Source: an uncultured Aquimarina sp. (GTDB lineage Bacteria; Bacteroidota; Bacteroidia; Flavobacteriales; Flavobacteriaceae). Taken from it: DNA of 64,000 nt. The stretch lies in contig CANMTP010000008.1 in the NCBI GenBank assembly GCA_947500845.1, positions 62,001-126,000 of the forward strand, in the 5' to 3' direction. The first letter of the stretch is position 1. Every line of letters begins with the position of its first letter. Shown piece by piece: positions 8,212 to 17,268 of the stretch. Below the pieces are notes generated by a model. That model was not told the DNA's origin, made no database searches, and saw only the letters and a list, made by a program, of their open reading frames with translations. Position numbers and translations under genes: made by a program.

Positions 8212-11109
8212 ATGAAACAAATACTACTTTTGCTTGTTATTCTTATTGGTTACACTCCTATTTACGCTCAAAATTTAGTGCCTAATCCCAGTTTTGAGGA
8301 GTTTGATGCATGCCCTCCAAATACTTCAATAAACACATTCGGAATACCAAGAATAAAAGATTATATCAAATTTTGGGAAGACAATGATGTGTCATCCTTT
8401 GGATCATCTTCAGATTTTTTTCACACCTGTGCAAATATTTACAATTCTAATATCGGACCGGCAACCGGTAATGGACATCTTGGAGTATTTACATATACCA
8501 ATAACGATTATAGGGAATATGTGCAAGCTCCATTAAAAACAGCTCTATGTAGAGGTCGAACTTATAGAGTAAAATTAAAATTGGCCTCATCAAGAGGTGC
8601 AAGAAGAAACACTGATAGAATTGGAGTTTACTTTTCAAATGGCAGGTTTACTCCACCCAATGCTGAAGCTGTGCCACTAACTACACAAGTTGAGACACCA
8701 GCAGGTCAATTTATTGATAACGAGACTCGGTGGCGCGAGTTTACAATGATCTTTATGAATACTGGCGGAGGTGAAGATCATCTTACTATTGGTAATTTTA
8801 GAAGAAACAGCAACACCAATTTTACAGGTAGTGGTTCTAATACCTCCAACGCATATATCTATATAGACGATGTCTTAGTAGAGGATATTACTCCTACACT
8901 TACCATTTCAGGGGGTAACATAAATGACGCTACTTGTGGTAGTGCCAATGGGGGTGTTACCGGAATATCGGTGAGTGGTGGCTCAGGTACCTACTCCTAT
9001 AGATGGATAGACGAAGATGGAAATCTGATCTCTACCGATCTAAACCCTTCTAATTTTTCAGCAGGCACTTATGAACTTTTGATTGCGGACGGTGGCGCCT
9101 GCGAAGAGTTGGCAAATCGAAGATTTATCATCGACGACGATTGCCCCGAGCCCTGCCCAAGAACAAATTTGGCACCTAATCCAGGATTTGAAGAGATTAG
9201 GCGCTGCCCCAACCAACGCTCTCTCAATCGTAACGATTTAGGCAGGAACGTAAGAGAATGGTACTCACCCAATGATGGTACACCTACGCTATTCCACCAA
9301 TGTGCTCTGGGGGCGCCTTTTATGAGCGGAACACCCTCACCCTATCCCGGTCAAGGTTTTGTCGGTTTTTATACCTATTACTATGCGGCAGAATACGGAG
9401 ATGACCGTAAAGAATATGTTCAGGCGCGCTTAGCCTCACCCATGGTGGCAGGTCAAAGTTATATCGTAAAATTTGATATTCGGTTAAGGGTAGCGAGAAA
9501 TTATGCAACCGATCAAATGGGCGTTTATTTTTCGAATAATGCTGTGACAATTAATGGCTCGAACGGGGAATTAGGAGTAACCCCCTCATTAAAAACCCCG
9601 GCTGGAACCTACTTTACCAATACCGATAATTGGCAGACCGTTACTTTCGGCTCTCCCTATATTGCTAATGGTGGGGAGGAATACATCACCATAGGAAAGT
9701 TCGAAGACGTGGCAAATACCACTTTTCAAGACCTGATACCAGGTCAAGGAAGTGCAGAGGCATTTTATTTTATTGATAATGTAGTTGTAGAACCTGCTTC
9801 TGGTGCTAATGGAAGTATCAACGCAGGAGCAGATCAAATCATTGATAATACGCAAACCGCACAATTACAGGCTACACCAACTGGCGGAACTCCAATTAGC
9901 TATACTTGGACACCTACCACAGGTTTGAGTGATCCGACTATTGAAAATCCCGTATTTACGCCACCGACTGGAGCCGGAACCTATACTTTTACTGTAGAAG
10001 CTGATTTTGGCGGTGGATGTTCATCAACTGATCAAGTGACAATTACAGTAATTGCATCTTGTTCACAAACGATTCATGCCGGACCTGACCAAACCATCAA
10101 CTCAGTAGATACCGCTACCTTAACTGCAACTACGAGCACAGGCACACCTAATTATACCTGGACATCCAGCCCAGTAGATACATCACTTTCAGGACAAGAG
10201 AACACACAAAATCCCACGGTATCGCCTTTGCAAACAACTACCTATACCGTAACAGCTGATTTTGGCGGTGGATGTAACGATAGTGATACAATAACCGTAA
10301 CGGTAATTGACCCATCATGTCAATTAATATTAGATGATAGCACTATACGACTTAATGATGCCGATTGCGGTCAAACCAACGGAAGTATCACGGGAATAAC
10401 CATCACCGGAAATTCTGGCAATGAAAACTATAGTTGGATTGATACAAACGGAAATCAAATAGCGAACACCATAGATCTTATAGGGGTGGGACCAGAAGAT
10501 TACCTACTAATTGTAGAACAGGGGGCTTGTACTACAACTTCTGGTCCTTATTCCCTTCGTGAAAGTGGAGCTCCTATTGTAGATGATACTAATGTCAGTA
10601 TCACAAATGCTAATTGCGATCAGAGCAATGGAAGTATTACTGGGATCATCATTACCAATCCTTCTGGTAACGAAACCTATAGTTGGACTGATGCTTCTGG
10701 AACCGAGGTAGGAACTGATATAAACCTTGCCGGAAGAGGACCAGATAGTTATTTACTAAACGTAGAAGTTGAGGCGTGTAGCGTAACTATCGGTCCTTTT
10801 TCTATAAATGAAATTGACAATTGTGAAGACCCTACAAGTCCCAATATACGTATTGCCTCTATACTAACCCCCAATGGCGACAACAGCAATGATATGTTCA
10901 TGATATCTGGATTAGAAAACTATTCAGATAATCGACTCTACATATTTAATCGATGGGGAAATAAAGTATATGAAGCTTCTAAATATCAAAATGATTGGTA
11001 TGGTACCTATCAAAACAAACCACTACCTGTAGCAACTTATTATTATATCCTGGAGCTTAATGATTCCAATAGACAGGTGTACAAAGGAGCTATTACTATT
11101 ATCAGATAA
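8212..11109 (+). CDS. large T9SS-exported modular protein with type B sorting domain
   Basis: A 965-residue secreted or surface protein. It starts with a cleavable signal peptide (MKQILLLLVILIGYTPIYAQ). Two homologous ~210-residue modules follow, each opening with N-L-x-P-N-P-x-F-E-E and CP (from about residue 21 and about 318). Next come PKD/Ig-like repeats (about 530-710) built around T-x-Y-T-F/V-T-V-E/T-A-D-F-G-G-G-C, two SprB-type repeats (NDADCGQTNGSITGI and NANCDQSNGSITGI), and a C-terminal T9SS type B sorting (gliding-associated) domain: LTPNGDNSNDMF, LYIFNRWGNKVYE, ATYYYILEL. Such proteins leave the cell through the type IX system and often act as adhesins or motility proteins. The PorP/SprF gene 46 bases downstream is its likely dedicated partner. 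Ligand unknown. Confidence 0.88.
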   Translation: MKQILLLLVILIGYTPIYAQNLVPNPSFEEFDACPPNTSINTFGIPRIKDYIKFWEDNDVSSFGSSSDFFHTCANIYNSNIGPATGNGHLGVFTYTNNDYREYVQAPLKTALCRGRTYRVKLKLASSRGARRNTDRIGVYFSNGRFTPPNAEAVPLTTQVETPAGQFIDNETRWREFTMIFMNTGGGEDHLTIGNFRRNSNTNFTGSGSNTSNAYIYIDDVLVEDITPTLTISGGNINDATCGSANGGVTGISVSGGSGTYSYRWIDEDGNLISTDLNPSNFSAGTYELLIADGGACEELANRRFIIDDDCPEPCPRTNLAPNPGFEEIRRCPNQRSLNRNDLGRNVREWYSPNDGTPTLFHQCALGAPFMSGTPSPYPGQGFVGFYTYYYAAEYGDDRKEYVQARLASPMVAGQSYIVKFDIRLRVARNYATDQMGVYFSNNAVTINGSNGELGVTPSLKTPAGTYFTNTDNWQTVTFGSPYIANGGEEYITIGKFEDVANTTFQDLIPGQGSAEAFYFIDNVVVEPASGANGSINAGADQIIDNTQTAQLQATPTGGTPISYTWTPTTGLSDPTIENPVFTPPTGAGTYTFTVEADFGGGCSSTDQVTITVIASCSQTIHAGPDQTINSVDTATLTATTSTGTPNYTWTSSPVDTSLSGQENTQNPTVSPLQTTTYTVTADFGGGCNDSDTITVTVIDPSCQLILDDSTIRLNDADCGQTNGSITGITITGNSGNENYSWIDTNGNQIANTIDLIGVGPEDYLLIVEQGACTTTSGPYSLRESGAPIVDDTNVSITNANCDQSNGSITGIIITNPSGNETYSWTDASGTEVGTDINLAGRGPDSYLLNVEVEACSVTIGPFSINEIDNCEDPTSPNIRIASILTPNGDNSNDMFMISGLENYSDNRLYIFNRWGNKVYEASKYQNDWYGTYQNKPLPVATYYYILELNDSNRQVYKGAITIIR

Positions 11110-11155
11110 ATAAACCTAAGACCTACTCAAAATTATTAAAATAAAGCCCTCAATT

Positions 11156-12148
11156 ATGAAGCTATCTTATTTTATATATAGTAAGAGCATACGGAGTAAA
11201 ACAATGATAATTCTATATGTAGTGCTTTTAAGCATTAAAAGTATTGCACAACAAAACCCGCAGTTCTCACAATACCTGCAAAACCCTTTGGTACTTAATC
11301 CGGCAATCACCGGTGCAGAGGACTTTCTTGATGTGACCATAGGATACCGCAATCAATGGACGGGTTTCGATGGCGCTCCTAAGACAGGAACCCTCAGCTT
11401 TCATACGCCTACTAGCTTATTGTTCAGAACAAATAGAAGAGCAACGAGCGAATCCCATTCGGGTTTGGGTGCTTTTATCTATAGTGATGATACGGGGCCT
11501 ATCAATCAATCTGGATATTATTTGAGCTATGCTTATCATCTACAAGCCTCCGAGGAATGGTTTGTATCAATAGGAACCTTTGTGGGAGGCTCACAATTTA
11601 GTTTTAATGCAAATGATGTGGAGTTGGTAGAAAATCCTAATGATATTCTGGTACAGAATATATCGAATACCAACTTTGATATGAGCTTGGGGATATATAT
11701 CTACTCAAAAAACTTATTTATGGGAATTACAGCCAATAAAATCTTCGATCAGGAAATACCCTACAATATTCAAAATGGAGCACTATCTACAGGTACATTG
11801 CCAAGAAATTACAATGCACTGTTAGGTAGTCGTATTGATTTAGATCGGTATTGGACTATCATACCCTCCGGAGTCATAAGAACGATAGAAAACGCACCGG
11901 TACAATGGGACATTAGTCTAAAAGCTGAATATCAGAATAGGTTGTGGGGAGGAATTTCCTATAGAAATGAAGAATCGGTGTATGCCCTAGTGGGATTTCG
12001 AATATGGGACAGCTTCTATGTAGGATATTCGTACGACTACCCGATATCAGAGTTTGGCAATAATCAATCGGGATCACACGAAATTGTACTGAGTTATCGA
12101 ATCTTTGGAGGAAATAACAAATGTGGGTGTGCGGTTAATTCTTTATAG
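11156..12148 (+). CDS. PorP/SprF-family type IX secretion outer-membrane protein
   Basis: A 330-residue outer-membrane barrel with the family opening after the signal peptide (QQNPQFSQYLQNPLVLNPAITGAEDFLDV, then RNQWTGFDGAPKTGTLSFHTP). Members usually sit directly after a gene for a T9SS substrate with a type B sorting domain and are needed to export or anchor that partner, as SprF is for SprB. The order here is exactly that. The C-terminus shows the alternating hydrophobic pattern of closing beta-strands. ATG 11156 gives a long positively charged N-terminus before the hydrophobic segment; ATG 11204 would give a more standard signal peptide (MIILYVVLLSIKSIAQ) and may be the true start. Confidence 0.92.
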   Translation: MKLSYFIYSKSIRSKTMIILYVVLLSIKSIAQQNPQFSQYLQNPLVLNPAITGAEDFLDVTIGYRNQWTGFDGAPKTGTLSFHTPTSLLFRTNRRATSESHSGLGAFIYSDDTGPINQSGYYLSYAYHLQASEEWFVSIGTFVGGSQFSFNANDVELVENPNDILVQNISNTNFDMSLGIYIYSKNLFMGITANKIFDQEIPYNIQNGALSTGTLPRNYNALLGSRIDLDRYWTIIPSGVIRTIENAPVQWDISLKAEYQNRLWGGISYRNEESVYALVGFRIWDSFYVGYSYDYPISEFGNNQSGSHEIVLSYRIFGGNNKCGCAVNSL

Positions 12149-12195
12149 GTGAGGTCAACCAAATACTACTTTAATTATTTACAAATATTATGGAT

Positions 12196-12229
12196 TTGTA
12201 TTCAAAAAGATCTTGAATTTTGAATACAA
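12196..12229. repeat. perfect 12-bp inverted repeat after the PorP/SprF gene
   Basis: TTGTATTCAAAA (12196-12207) and its exact complement (12218-12229) flank a 10-base spacer, 47 bases after the stop at 12148. There is no T-run on either side, so it is either a stem that protects the mRNA 3' end or a protein-binding site, and not a classical terminator. Confidence 0.5.
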
Positions 12230-12321
12230 GGCTACGCAACAGTTTTTATATAACATCCCAGCCAAAAGCTTGTTTTAAAACAGCGCTACCAAACAATAAA
12301 CACAAGGTTAAGATATGGAGT

Positions 12322-12600
12322 TTACTTTAATTCTTCTACATCGACACCCATATCATACGAAGCATCGACGTCATAATTTTTGATAATCTCAACAGGAAAT
12401 ACTATTTTATTTCTTGAACTGGCGTTAATTGGAAAATCATCTTTATCGATTATCGAAAAACCTACCTCATCATCAATGTCGCCAGAACTCACAAAACTTG
12501 TCTTAGTATCCAAATCATTATCGATTAACTCATAAACGGTCATAGAACTTAAGGCAAATATTGTAAAGCCTGATAAAAATATTAGTATAAAGAATTTCAT
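12322..12600 (-). CDS. small exported or anchored acidic protein, unknown function
   Basis: A 92-residue protein. The first ~20 residues are hydrophobic (MKFFILIFLSGFTIFALSSM), a signal peptide or single anchor, and the rest is strongly acidic and Asp-rich (VDASYDMGVDVEELK at the end). No family is recognised. It lies alone in leftward orientation between the PorP/SprF gene and an AraC regulator. The clear signal-like N-terminus and clean frame make it likely to be real, but codon statistics were not computed. Confidence 0.5.
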   Translation of the reverse strand: MKFFILIFLSGFTIFALSSMTVYELIDNDLDTKTSFVSSGDIDDEVGFSIIDKDDFPINASSRNKIVFPVEIIKNYDVDASYDMGVDVEELK

Positions 12601-12869
12601 GTCTTAAAAATTAACAAAAGTAAATTACGTTATAATTACACTCATTTCTATTACATAACTTTCATTAAAGTTTACATAATCTTCTTATTCAATATCTTTA
12701 TTCCGAATTTTTTAGTTTCAAATTACATAAGCTCTAGATTAACGTAAAAAAGCACAGAGCTTACAATTATCGATAGGGTTATGATTTTTGGTAATTGAAG
12801 ACATAACTTAAACTTTGACTTCGTAAATTATACCAAATATAAACGAACTATTTCCGACCAAAAATAACA

Positions 12870-13904
12870 ATGATGCTTATCGAAGTAAAATCTCTTCCTA
12901 TCAAGGAGGTTATAAATAATATTGCCCAAGCTTTTGAAACGACTTATGAACAGAGTTGCGGGGAGTATTTTCTAAATCTTCCCGAACATATTGGGAAAGG
13001 AAATATTCGAGGCATTAATTTTGAAGGAGGAATGGGTATTGTACAATATGACTGCATTTTTGAAGAAGAAGTTGAGTTTCATTTCACCATTAACAAAGTT
13101 CATCCACTTAAATTTCTATACTGTTTAGAAGGTTCTCTCGAGCATCGATTTGAAGGTTACGATGATCAACATGAAATTGTACAATATCAAGAGGCCATAG
13201 TAGCAAGTGACTTATTTAATGGACATATACTTTGTTTCAAACCCAAGACACATACCATTATTAATAGTTTAGAAATTACAAGAAACGAATTTCAAAAGAA
13301 AATTCAATGTGAACTTGTAACAATGGATGATAAACTACAAAAGCTTTTTAACGATATTGAAGCCAAAGAATTATTTTATCATGATGGCTTCTATAGTCTT
13401 AAATTAGCTGATCTTTTTAGAGAAATGCAGACTTTTCAAGGTGGAGATTTTTTAAAGAAACTCTTTTTAGAAGGAAAAGCTTATCAGATGCTCACAGAAC
13501 AAATTCTACAATATGAAGATGATTTAAATGATATATCCGGAAGAAACATTTTAAGAAGAACTGAAATTAAACAAATAGAATTAGCGTCTGAATTAATCAG
13601 AAAAAGAATCTCCAAACTAGATAATATAGCTGAAATTGCTTCTGAAGTAGGCCTGAATGCAAATAAGCTACAAGAAGGTTTTCAGAGTTTATATGGTACT
13701 TCTGTAAAACAATACATAAAGCAAACACGACTCAATCTTATAAAAGATCTGGTTTTAAACACAGAGTATTCAATGTCTGAAATAGTAGATTTAGCAGGGA
13801 TTTCCAGCAAAAGTTATCTGGCCAAAATTTTTAGAGAAGAATATGGCACTGCTCCTTCAGATTATCGAAAACACTTTATAGATTCTCTAACAAAGAAACA
13901 GTAA
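12870..13904 (+). CDS. AraC-family transcriptional regulator
   Basis: A 344-residue regulator with a two-helix-turn-helix AraC DNA-binding domain at the C-terminus (about 240-338): IAEIASEVGLNANKLQEGFQSLYG, then MSEIVDLAGISSKSYLAKIFREEYGTAPSDYRK. The N-terminal ~200 residues are a sensor-like domain without an obvious ligand signature (LKFLYCLEGSLEHRFEG). It is a paralogue of the AraC gene at 31520-32545; both share the pattern L-x-F-x-Y-C-x-x-G-x-L-E in the sensor half. It converges with the XRE regulator gene, 38 bases apart. ATG codons at 12870 and 12873 are both possible. Its targets are unknown. Confidence 0.88.
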   Translation: MMLIEVKSLPIKEVINNIAQAFETTYEQSCGEYFLNLPEHIGKGNIRGINFEGGMGIVQYDCIFEEEVEFHFTINKVHPLKFLYCLEGSLEHRFEGYDDQHEIVQYQEAIVASDLFNGHILCFKPKTHTIINSLEITRNEFQKKIQCELVTMDDKLQKLFNDIEAKELFYHDGFYSLKLADLFREMQTFQGGDFLKKLFLEGKAYQMLTEQILQYEDDLNDISGRNILRRTEIKQIELASELIRKRISKLDNIAEIASEVGLNANKLQEGFQSLYGTSVKQYIKQTRLNLIKDLVLNTEYSMSEIVDLAGISSKSYLAKIFREEYGTAPSDYRKHFIDSLTKKQ

Positions 13905-13942
13905 TATCGACTTTATGAGAATTAGAAATTATGATACAGGGA

Positions 13943-15427
13943 CTATTTCGAATATTGTTTAACTATATCTTCAACCAAACTAGCTGTTCTCTTATATTTT
14001 TCTTTAGCGAGTAATCGTTTTGGTGGTGCCATCCTTACTTCACAATCAGTCAGCGAACAAGACTCGCAAGTTACTCCAACTTTTACTTTAGGAATTTTGG
14101 AGTCATTTACGAAGTCAATCTTTTTTTCTAGAGCTGGTGAGATTAAAAAGCCGATTCCTATACTACGATAATAATCTTTTCTGAAAGGATCTTTTGTTGC
14201 CGAAGTAAACACTAAGTATTGCTGATCGGTGTCTGCATAATCTGATATTTGTATATTAAAAGCATAATCCAAATCTTCATTTGCGGTGCGTTGCAACGTT
14301 TTTATAGCCATCCAACGTCTGCAATAATGCTCATTAATCTCGTTAGCATGGGGTTGCTGCTGATGTGTGATATGTAATTCTTTAACGAGATTAAATTTGT
14401 CAACTCCTAATTTATGAGTAAATCGTAAGAAAAATACATTTTGCATTCCAAAATCTTTGGGCAACACGTTGGTAAGGCGCTGGTAAAAAGATTCTGGAGA
14501 CGCATTATACATGTTCATAATCTTATGAAAAGCCTTTTCAGAGAATCGTTTCATTGCAAAAAGCTCTTTGAGATGGTTTCTTAGATGATTTCTTGGAATT
14601 ATGAGAGCCCCGGCAAAGTACGATGCATAAAAATTATGTAGTACTTCTTCAAAATTATCATATCGTATCCAGGAAAAAGTATAAGGTCTCTCAGTAATTT
14701 CGAGATATTGATATCCTAGTTCTTTAGCATAGATAAAGGTTTTTTGGGCCTCATCAACTCTATCCGATAATAATAATGTCTTTGTCGAAGGGATAAAAAC
14801 ACATCTTAAATTGTCCAATTCTTCTTCTTCAGGAATACCCGCTTCATTAATTGTATATCCATATTCTTCCTTTAGAATTTCCTCTAGTTCATTTGAGGTG
14901 ATCTTACCCTCTAGATCCAATTGATACGAGTTTGTACATTTGATGACTTTGTCTTCAAGATTTTTGAAGAAATTATTATGTGCCTCTTGATATGAACGTA
15001 AGGAAGCCAGATAAAATCCTTCACGACTCATATTATAGTGCTGAGCAATCTCGATAATCGTGCTAATAAATGCATTTACCTTAGATGGAGCATTCGCAAT
15101 AATATCAATGAGATCACTTTGTTGTATTCCAAACAATTCTAATGGAATTTCATCAAGTATTCCAGACTGCAAAATCTCACCAATAGGAGCTAAGTTTTTA
15201 TCTAGTTTTAGAGACACCAATTGATCATACGGCACCTCTAAAGTCTCTGCCAACTTAATAATTTTATCGGTTTTAGGATACTTTTTCCCTTTTTCTATTT
15301 CGTTCAAATACGATTTTGACAGTCCACTTAACTTAGATAATCCAAATAAAGACAGGTCTTTTTCTGTTCGTATCTGTTTGATTTTCAGTCCGAAAATTAA
15401 CCTAATATATTCTTCTGCTATTGCCAT
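13943..15427 (-). CDS. RamB-like XRE regulator of acetate/short-chain acyl metabolism
   Basis: A 494-residue regulator. Its N-terminus is an XRE-type helix-turn-helix (about 12-68: KIKQIRTEKDLSLFGLSKLSGLSKSYLNEIEKG). The centre resembles a degenerate ImmA/IrrE peptidase-like domain that keeps the trailing FAGALIIPRN motif but shows no HExxH zinc motif. The C-terminal domain carries three clustered cysteines (C454, C457, C462) followed by R-x-A-P-P. This is the architecture of RamB and related acyl-CoA-responsive regulators, which control aceA and aceB in actinobacteria. It is divergent from aceA with a 157-base gap that contains a perfect palindrome, so it very probably controls the glyoxylate shunt and itself. 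The effector is unknown; the cysteines could bind a metal or cluster. Confidence 0.88.
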   Translation of the reverse strand: MAIAEEYIRLIFGLKIKQIRTEKDLSLFGLSKLSGLSKSYLNEIEKGKKYPKTDKIIKLAETLEVPYDQLVSLKLDKNLAPIGEILQSGILDEIPLELFGIQQSDLIDIIANAPSKVNAFISTIIEIAQHYNMSREGFYLASLRSYQEAHNNFFKNLEDKVIKCTNSYQLDLEGKITSNELEEILKEEYGYTINEAGIPEEEELDNLRCVFIPSTKTLLLSDRVDEAQKTFIYAKELGYQYLEITERPYTFSWIRYDNFEEVLHNFYASYFAGALIIPRNHLRNHLKELFAMKRFSEKAFHKIMNMYNASPESFYQRLTNVLPKDFGMQNVFFLRFTHKLGVDKFNLVKELHITHQQQPHANEINEHYCRRWMAIKTLQRTANEDLDYAFNIQISDYADTDQQYLVFTSATKDPFRKDYYRSIGIGFLISPALEKKIDFVNDSKIPKVKVGVTCESCSLTDCEVRMAPPKRLLAKEKYKRTASLVEDIVKQYSK

Positions 15428-15483
15428 AAGATCAAAAATAGTAATTTCTGCGTAAATTACGAAAAAAGAAAAAATTCACATTT

Positions 15484-15497
15484 AGCGAACGTTCGCT
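15484..15497. promoter_or_regulatory. palindromic operator between the RamB-like gene and aceA
   Basis: AGCGAACGTTCGCT is a perfect 14-bp palindrome, placed 57 bases from the regulator start and 88 bases from the aceA start. It overlaps the likely -33 TTG of the aceA promoter, which suits a repressor site. It is not the RamB consensus known from Corynebacterium (AAAACTTTGCAAA type). Confidence 0.65.
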
Positions 15498-15527
15498 TGT
15501 TTTATAAAAAACTTTTTTTTAATATTG
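15497..15527 (+). promoter_or_regulatory. candidate Bacteroidetes-type promoter of aceA
   Basis: TTG (15497-15499) and TAATATTG (15520-15527) are 20 bases apart. The -7 element differs from the Bacteroidetes consensus TANNTTTG at one position. It ends 57 bases before the aceA ATG and its -33 element shares a base with the palindrome. Confidence 0.45.
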
Positions 15528-15584
15528 TTCACTCAAACGATTTAGTTACGTTAACCCTTAAAATAAATTTTAAAGAACAAAATT

Positions 15585-17195
15585 ATGGCTACTTACAATT
15601 CGGTACTTGATACTGTACGCAATCTTAAAGCTAAACACGGAGATAATTGGGCAACTATAACTCCAGAAAATGCAGCTCGTATTGCTGTACAGAACAGATT
15701 TAAAACAGGGCTAGATATTGCCAGATATACAGCATCCATCATGCGTAAAGACATGGCCGAGTATGATGCCAATAGTGCAAACTACACACAATCATTAGGG
15801 TGCTGGCATGGTTTTGTGGCCCAACAAAAAATGATCGCTGTAAAAAAGCATAAGGGTACCACTAATAAAACATATCTATATCTTTCGGGATGGATGGTCG
15901 CAGCATTACGGTCTGAGTTTGGACCTTTACCAGATCAGTCGATGCACGAAAAAACTTCAGTTCCTAAATTAATCGAAGAAATATATACATTCTTGCGGCA
16001 AGCCGACGCTGTAGAACTCAATGATCTTTTTCGTCGTCTAGATGCCGGAGAAGATGTTCAAGATGAGATCGACAATTTTGAGACACATATTGTACCTATT
16101 ATTGCAGATATTGATGCAGGCTTTGGTAATGAAGAAGCAACATATCTTTTAGCTAAAAAAATGATTGAAGCTGGTGCATGCGCGCTTCAAATCGAAAATC
16201 AGGTTTCAGACGCGAAGCAATGTGGCCACCAAGACGGTAAGGTAACTGTTCCGCATGAAGATTTTGTCGCTAAGTTAAATGCACTCCGATACGCATTCTT
16301 AGAGTTAGGAGTAGACGAAGGTGTAATTGTTGCCAGAACCGATTCTGAAGGAGCAGGTTTAACACAGAAACTTCCGGTTTCTACAGTAAAAGGAGATTTA
16401 GCTTCACAGTATATGGATTTTATCGATGCTGAAGAAGTTACTTTAGAAGATATTAATGAAAATGATGTACTATTCAAACGAAATGGCAAACTAGTTCGAC
16501 TGGTAAGATTACCTAATGGTTTGTATAAATTTAAAAAAGGATCTAATATCGATCGTGTTGTATTGGATTGTATTACGAGTTTGGAGAACGGTGCTGATTT
16601 ATTATGGATTGAAACTCCTACTCCAAATGTGAAGCAAATCGCACATATGATAAATCGAGTACGAGAAAGAGTACCAAACGCCAAATTAGTGTATAACAAT
16701 TCGCCTTCATTCAACTGGACCATCAATTTCCGTCAACAGGCATATGATCTTATGGTGGAATTAGGTGAAGACACCTCTGCTTATAACCGCGCTGAGCTAA
16801 TGGATGCGAAATATGATGGTACTGAATTAGCAAACCGAGCAGACGAAATGATTCGAACATTTCAGGAAGAATCATCTCGCGAAGCTGGTATTTTTCATCA
16901 CCTAATTACATTACCAACATATCATACTACAGCATTACATATGAATGACCTGGTAGAAGGCTATTTTGGAGATATGGGAATGTTAGCTTATGTGGATTCT
17001 GTACAACGTCAAGAAATAAGAAAAGGCGTAGCTTGTGTAAAACATCAACGAATGGCAGGTTCAGATTTAGGGGATGATCATAAAACATTCTTTGCTGGCG
17101 ATAAAGCCTTAAAGGCTGGTGGTGCTAAAAATACCAGTAATCAATTTGATACAGCCAACAGCGAGAAAAGTCTGGAACTAGTTCTTGACAAATAG
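15585..17195 (+). CDS. aceA: isocitrate lyase
   Basis: Splits isocitrate into succinate and glyoxylate, the first step of the glyoxylate shunt, so that acetate or fatty-acid carbon can be turned into biomass. The 536-residue protein is of the longer AceA subgroup. Visible motifs are SGWMVAAL near 101, the metal-binding DIDAGFGN (about 176-182), the active-site loop KQCGH (211-215), where E. coli has KKCGH, and TDSEGAGL. The C-terminus is intact. aceB follows 73 bases downstream on the same strand, and the RamB-like regulator is divergent. Confidence 0.97.
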   Translation: MATYNSVLDTVRNLKAKHGDNWATITPENAARIAVQNRFKTGLDIARYTASIMRKDMAEYDANSANYTQSLGCWHGFVAQQKMIAVKKHKGTTNKTYLYLSGWMVAALRSEFGPLPDQSMHEKTSVPKLIEEIYTFLRQADAVELNDLFRRLDAGEDVQDEIDNFETHIVPIIADIDAGFGNEEATYLLAKKMIEAGACALQIENQVSDAKQCGHQDGKVTVPHEDFVAKLNALRYAFLELGVDEGVIVARTDSEGAGLTQKLPVSTVKGDLASQYMDFIDAEEVTLEDINENDVLFKRNGKLVRLVRLPNGLYKFKKGSNIDRVVLDCITSLENGADLLWIETPTPNVKQIAHMINRVRERVPNAKLVYNNSPSFNWTINFRQQAYDLMVELGEDTSAYNRAELMDAKYDGTELANRADEMIRTFQEESSREAGIFHHLITLPTYHTTALHMNDLVEGYFGDMGMLAYVDSVQRQEIRKGVACVKHQRMAGSDLGDDHKTFFAGDKALKAGGAKNTSNQFDTANSEKSLELVLDK

Positions 17196-17268
17196 ATCTC
17201 TTTTAACATTGTTCAACTAAGACAATATAGTGATGGAAGCCCATAATGGGCATTTAAAAACAAAAACT

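Noticed and set aside
17230..17268. GTG/ATG start for aceB 36-39 bases upstream
   Set aside because: The added residues do not fit malate synthase A, and ATG 17269 gives the normal length.
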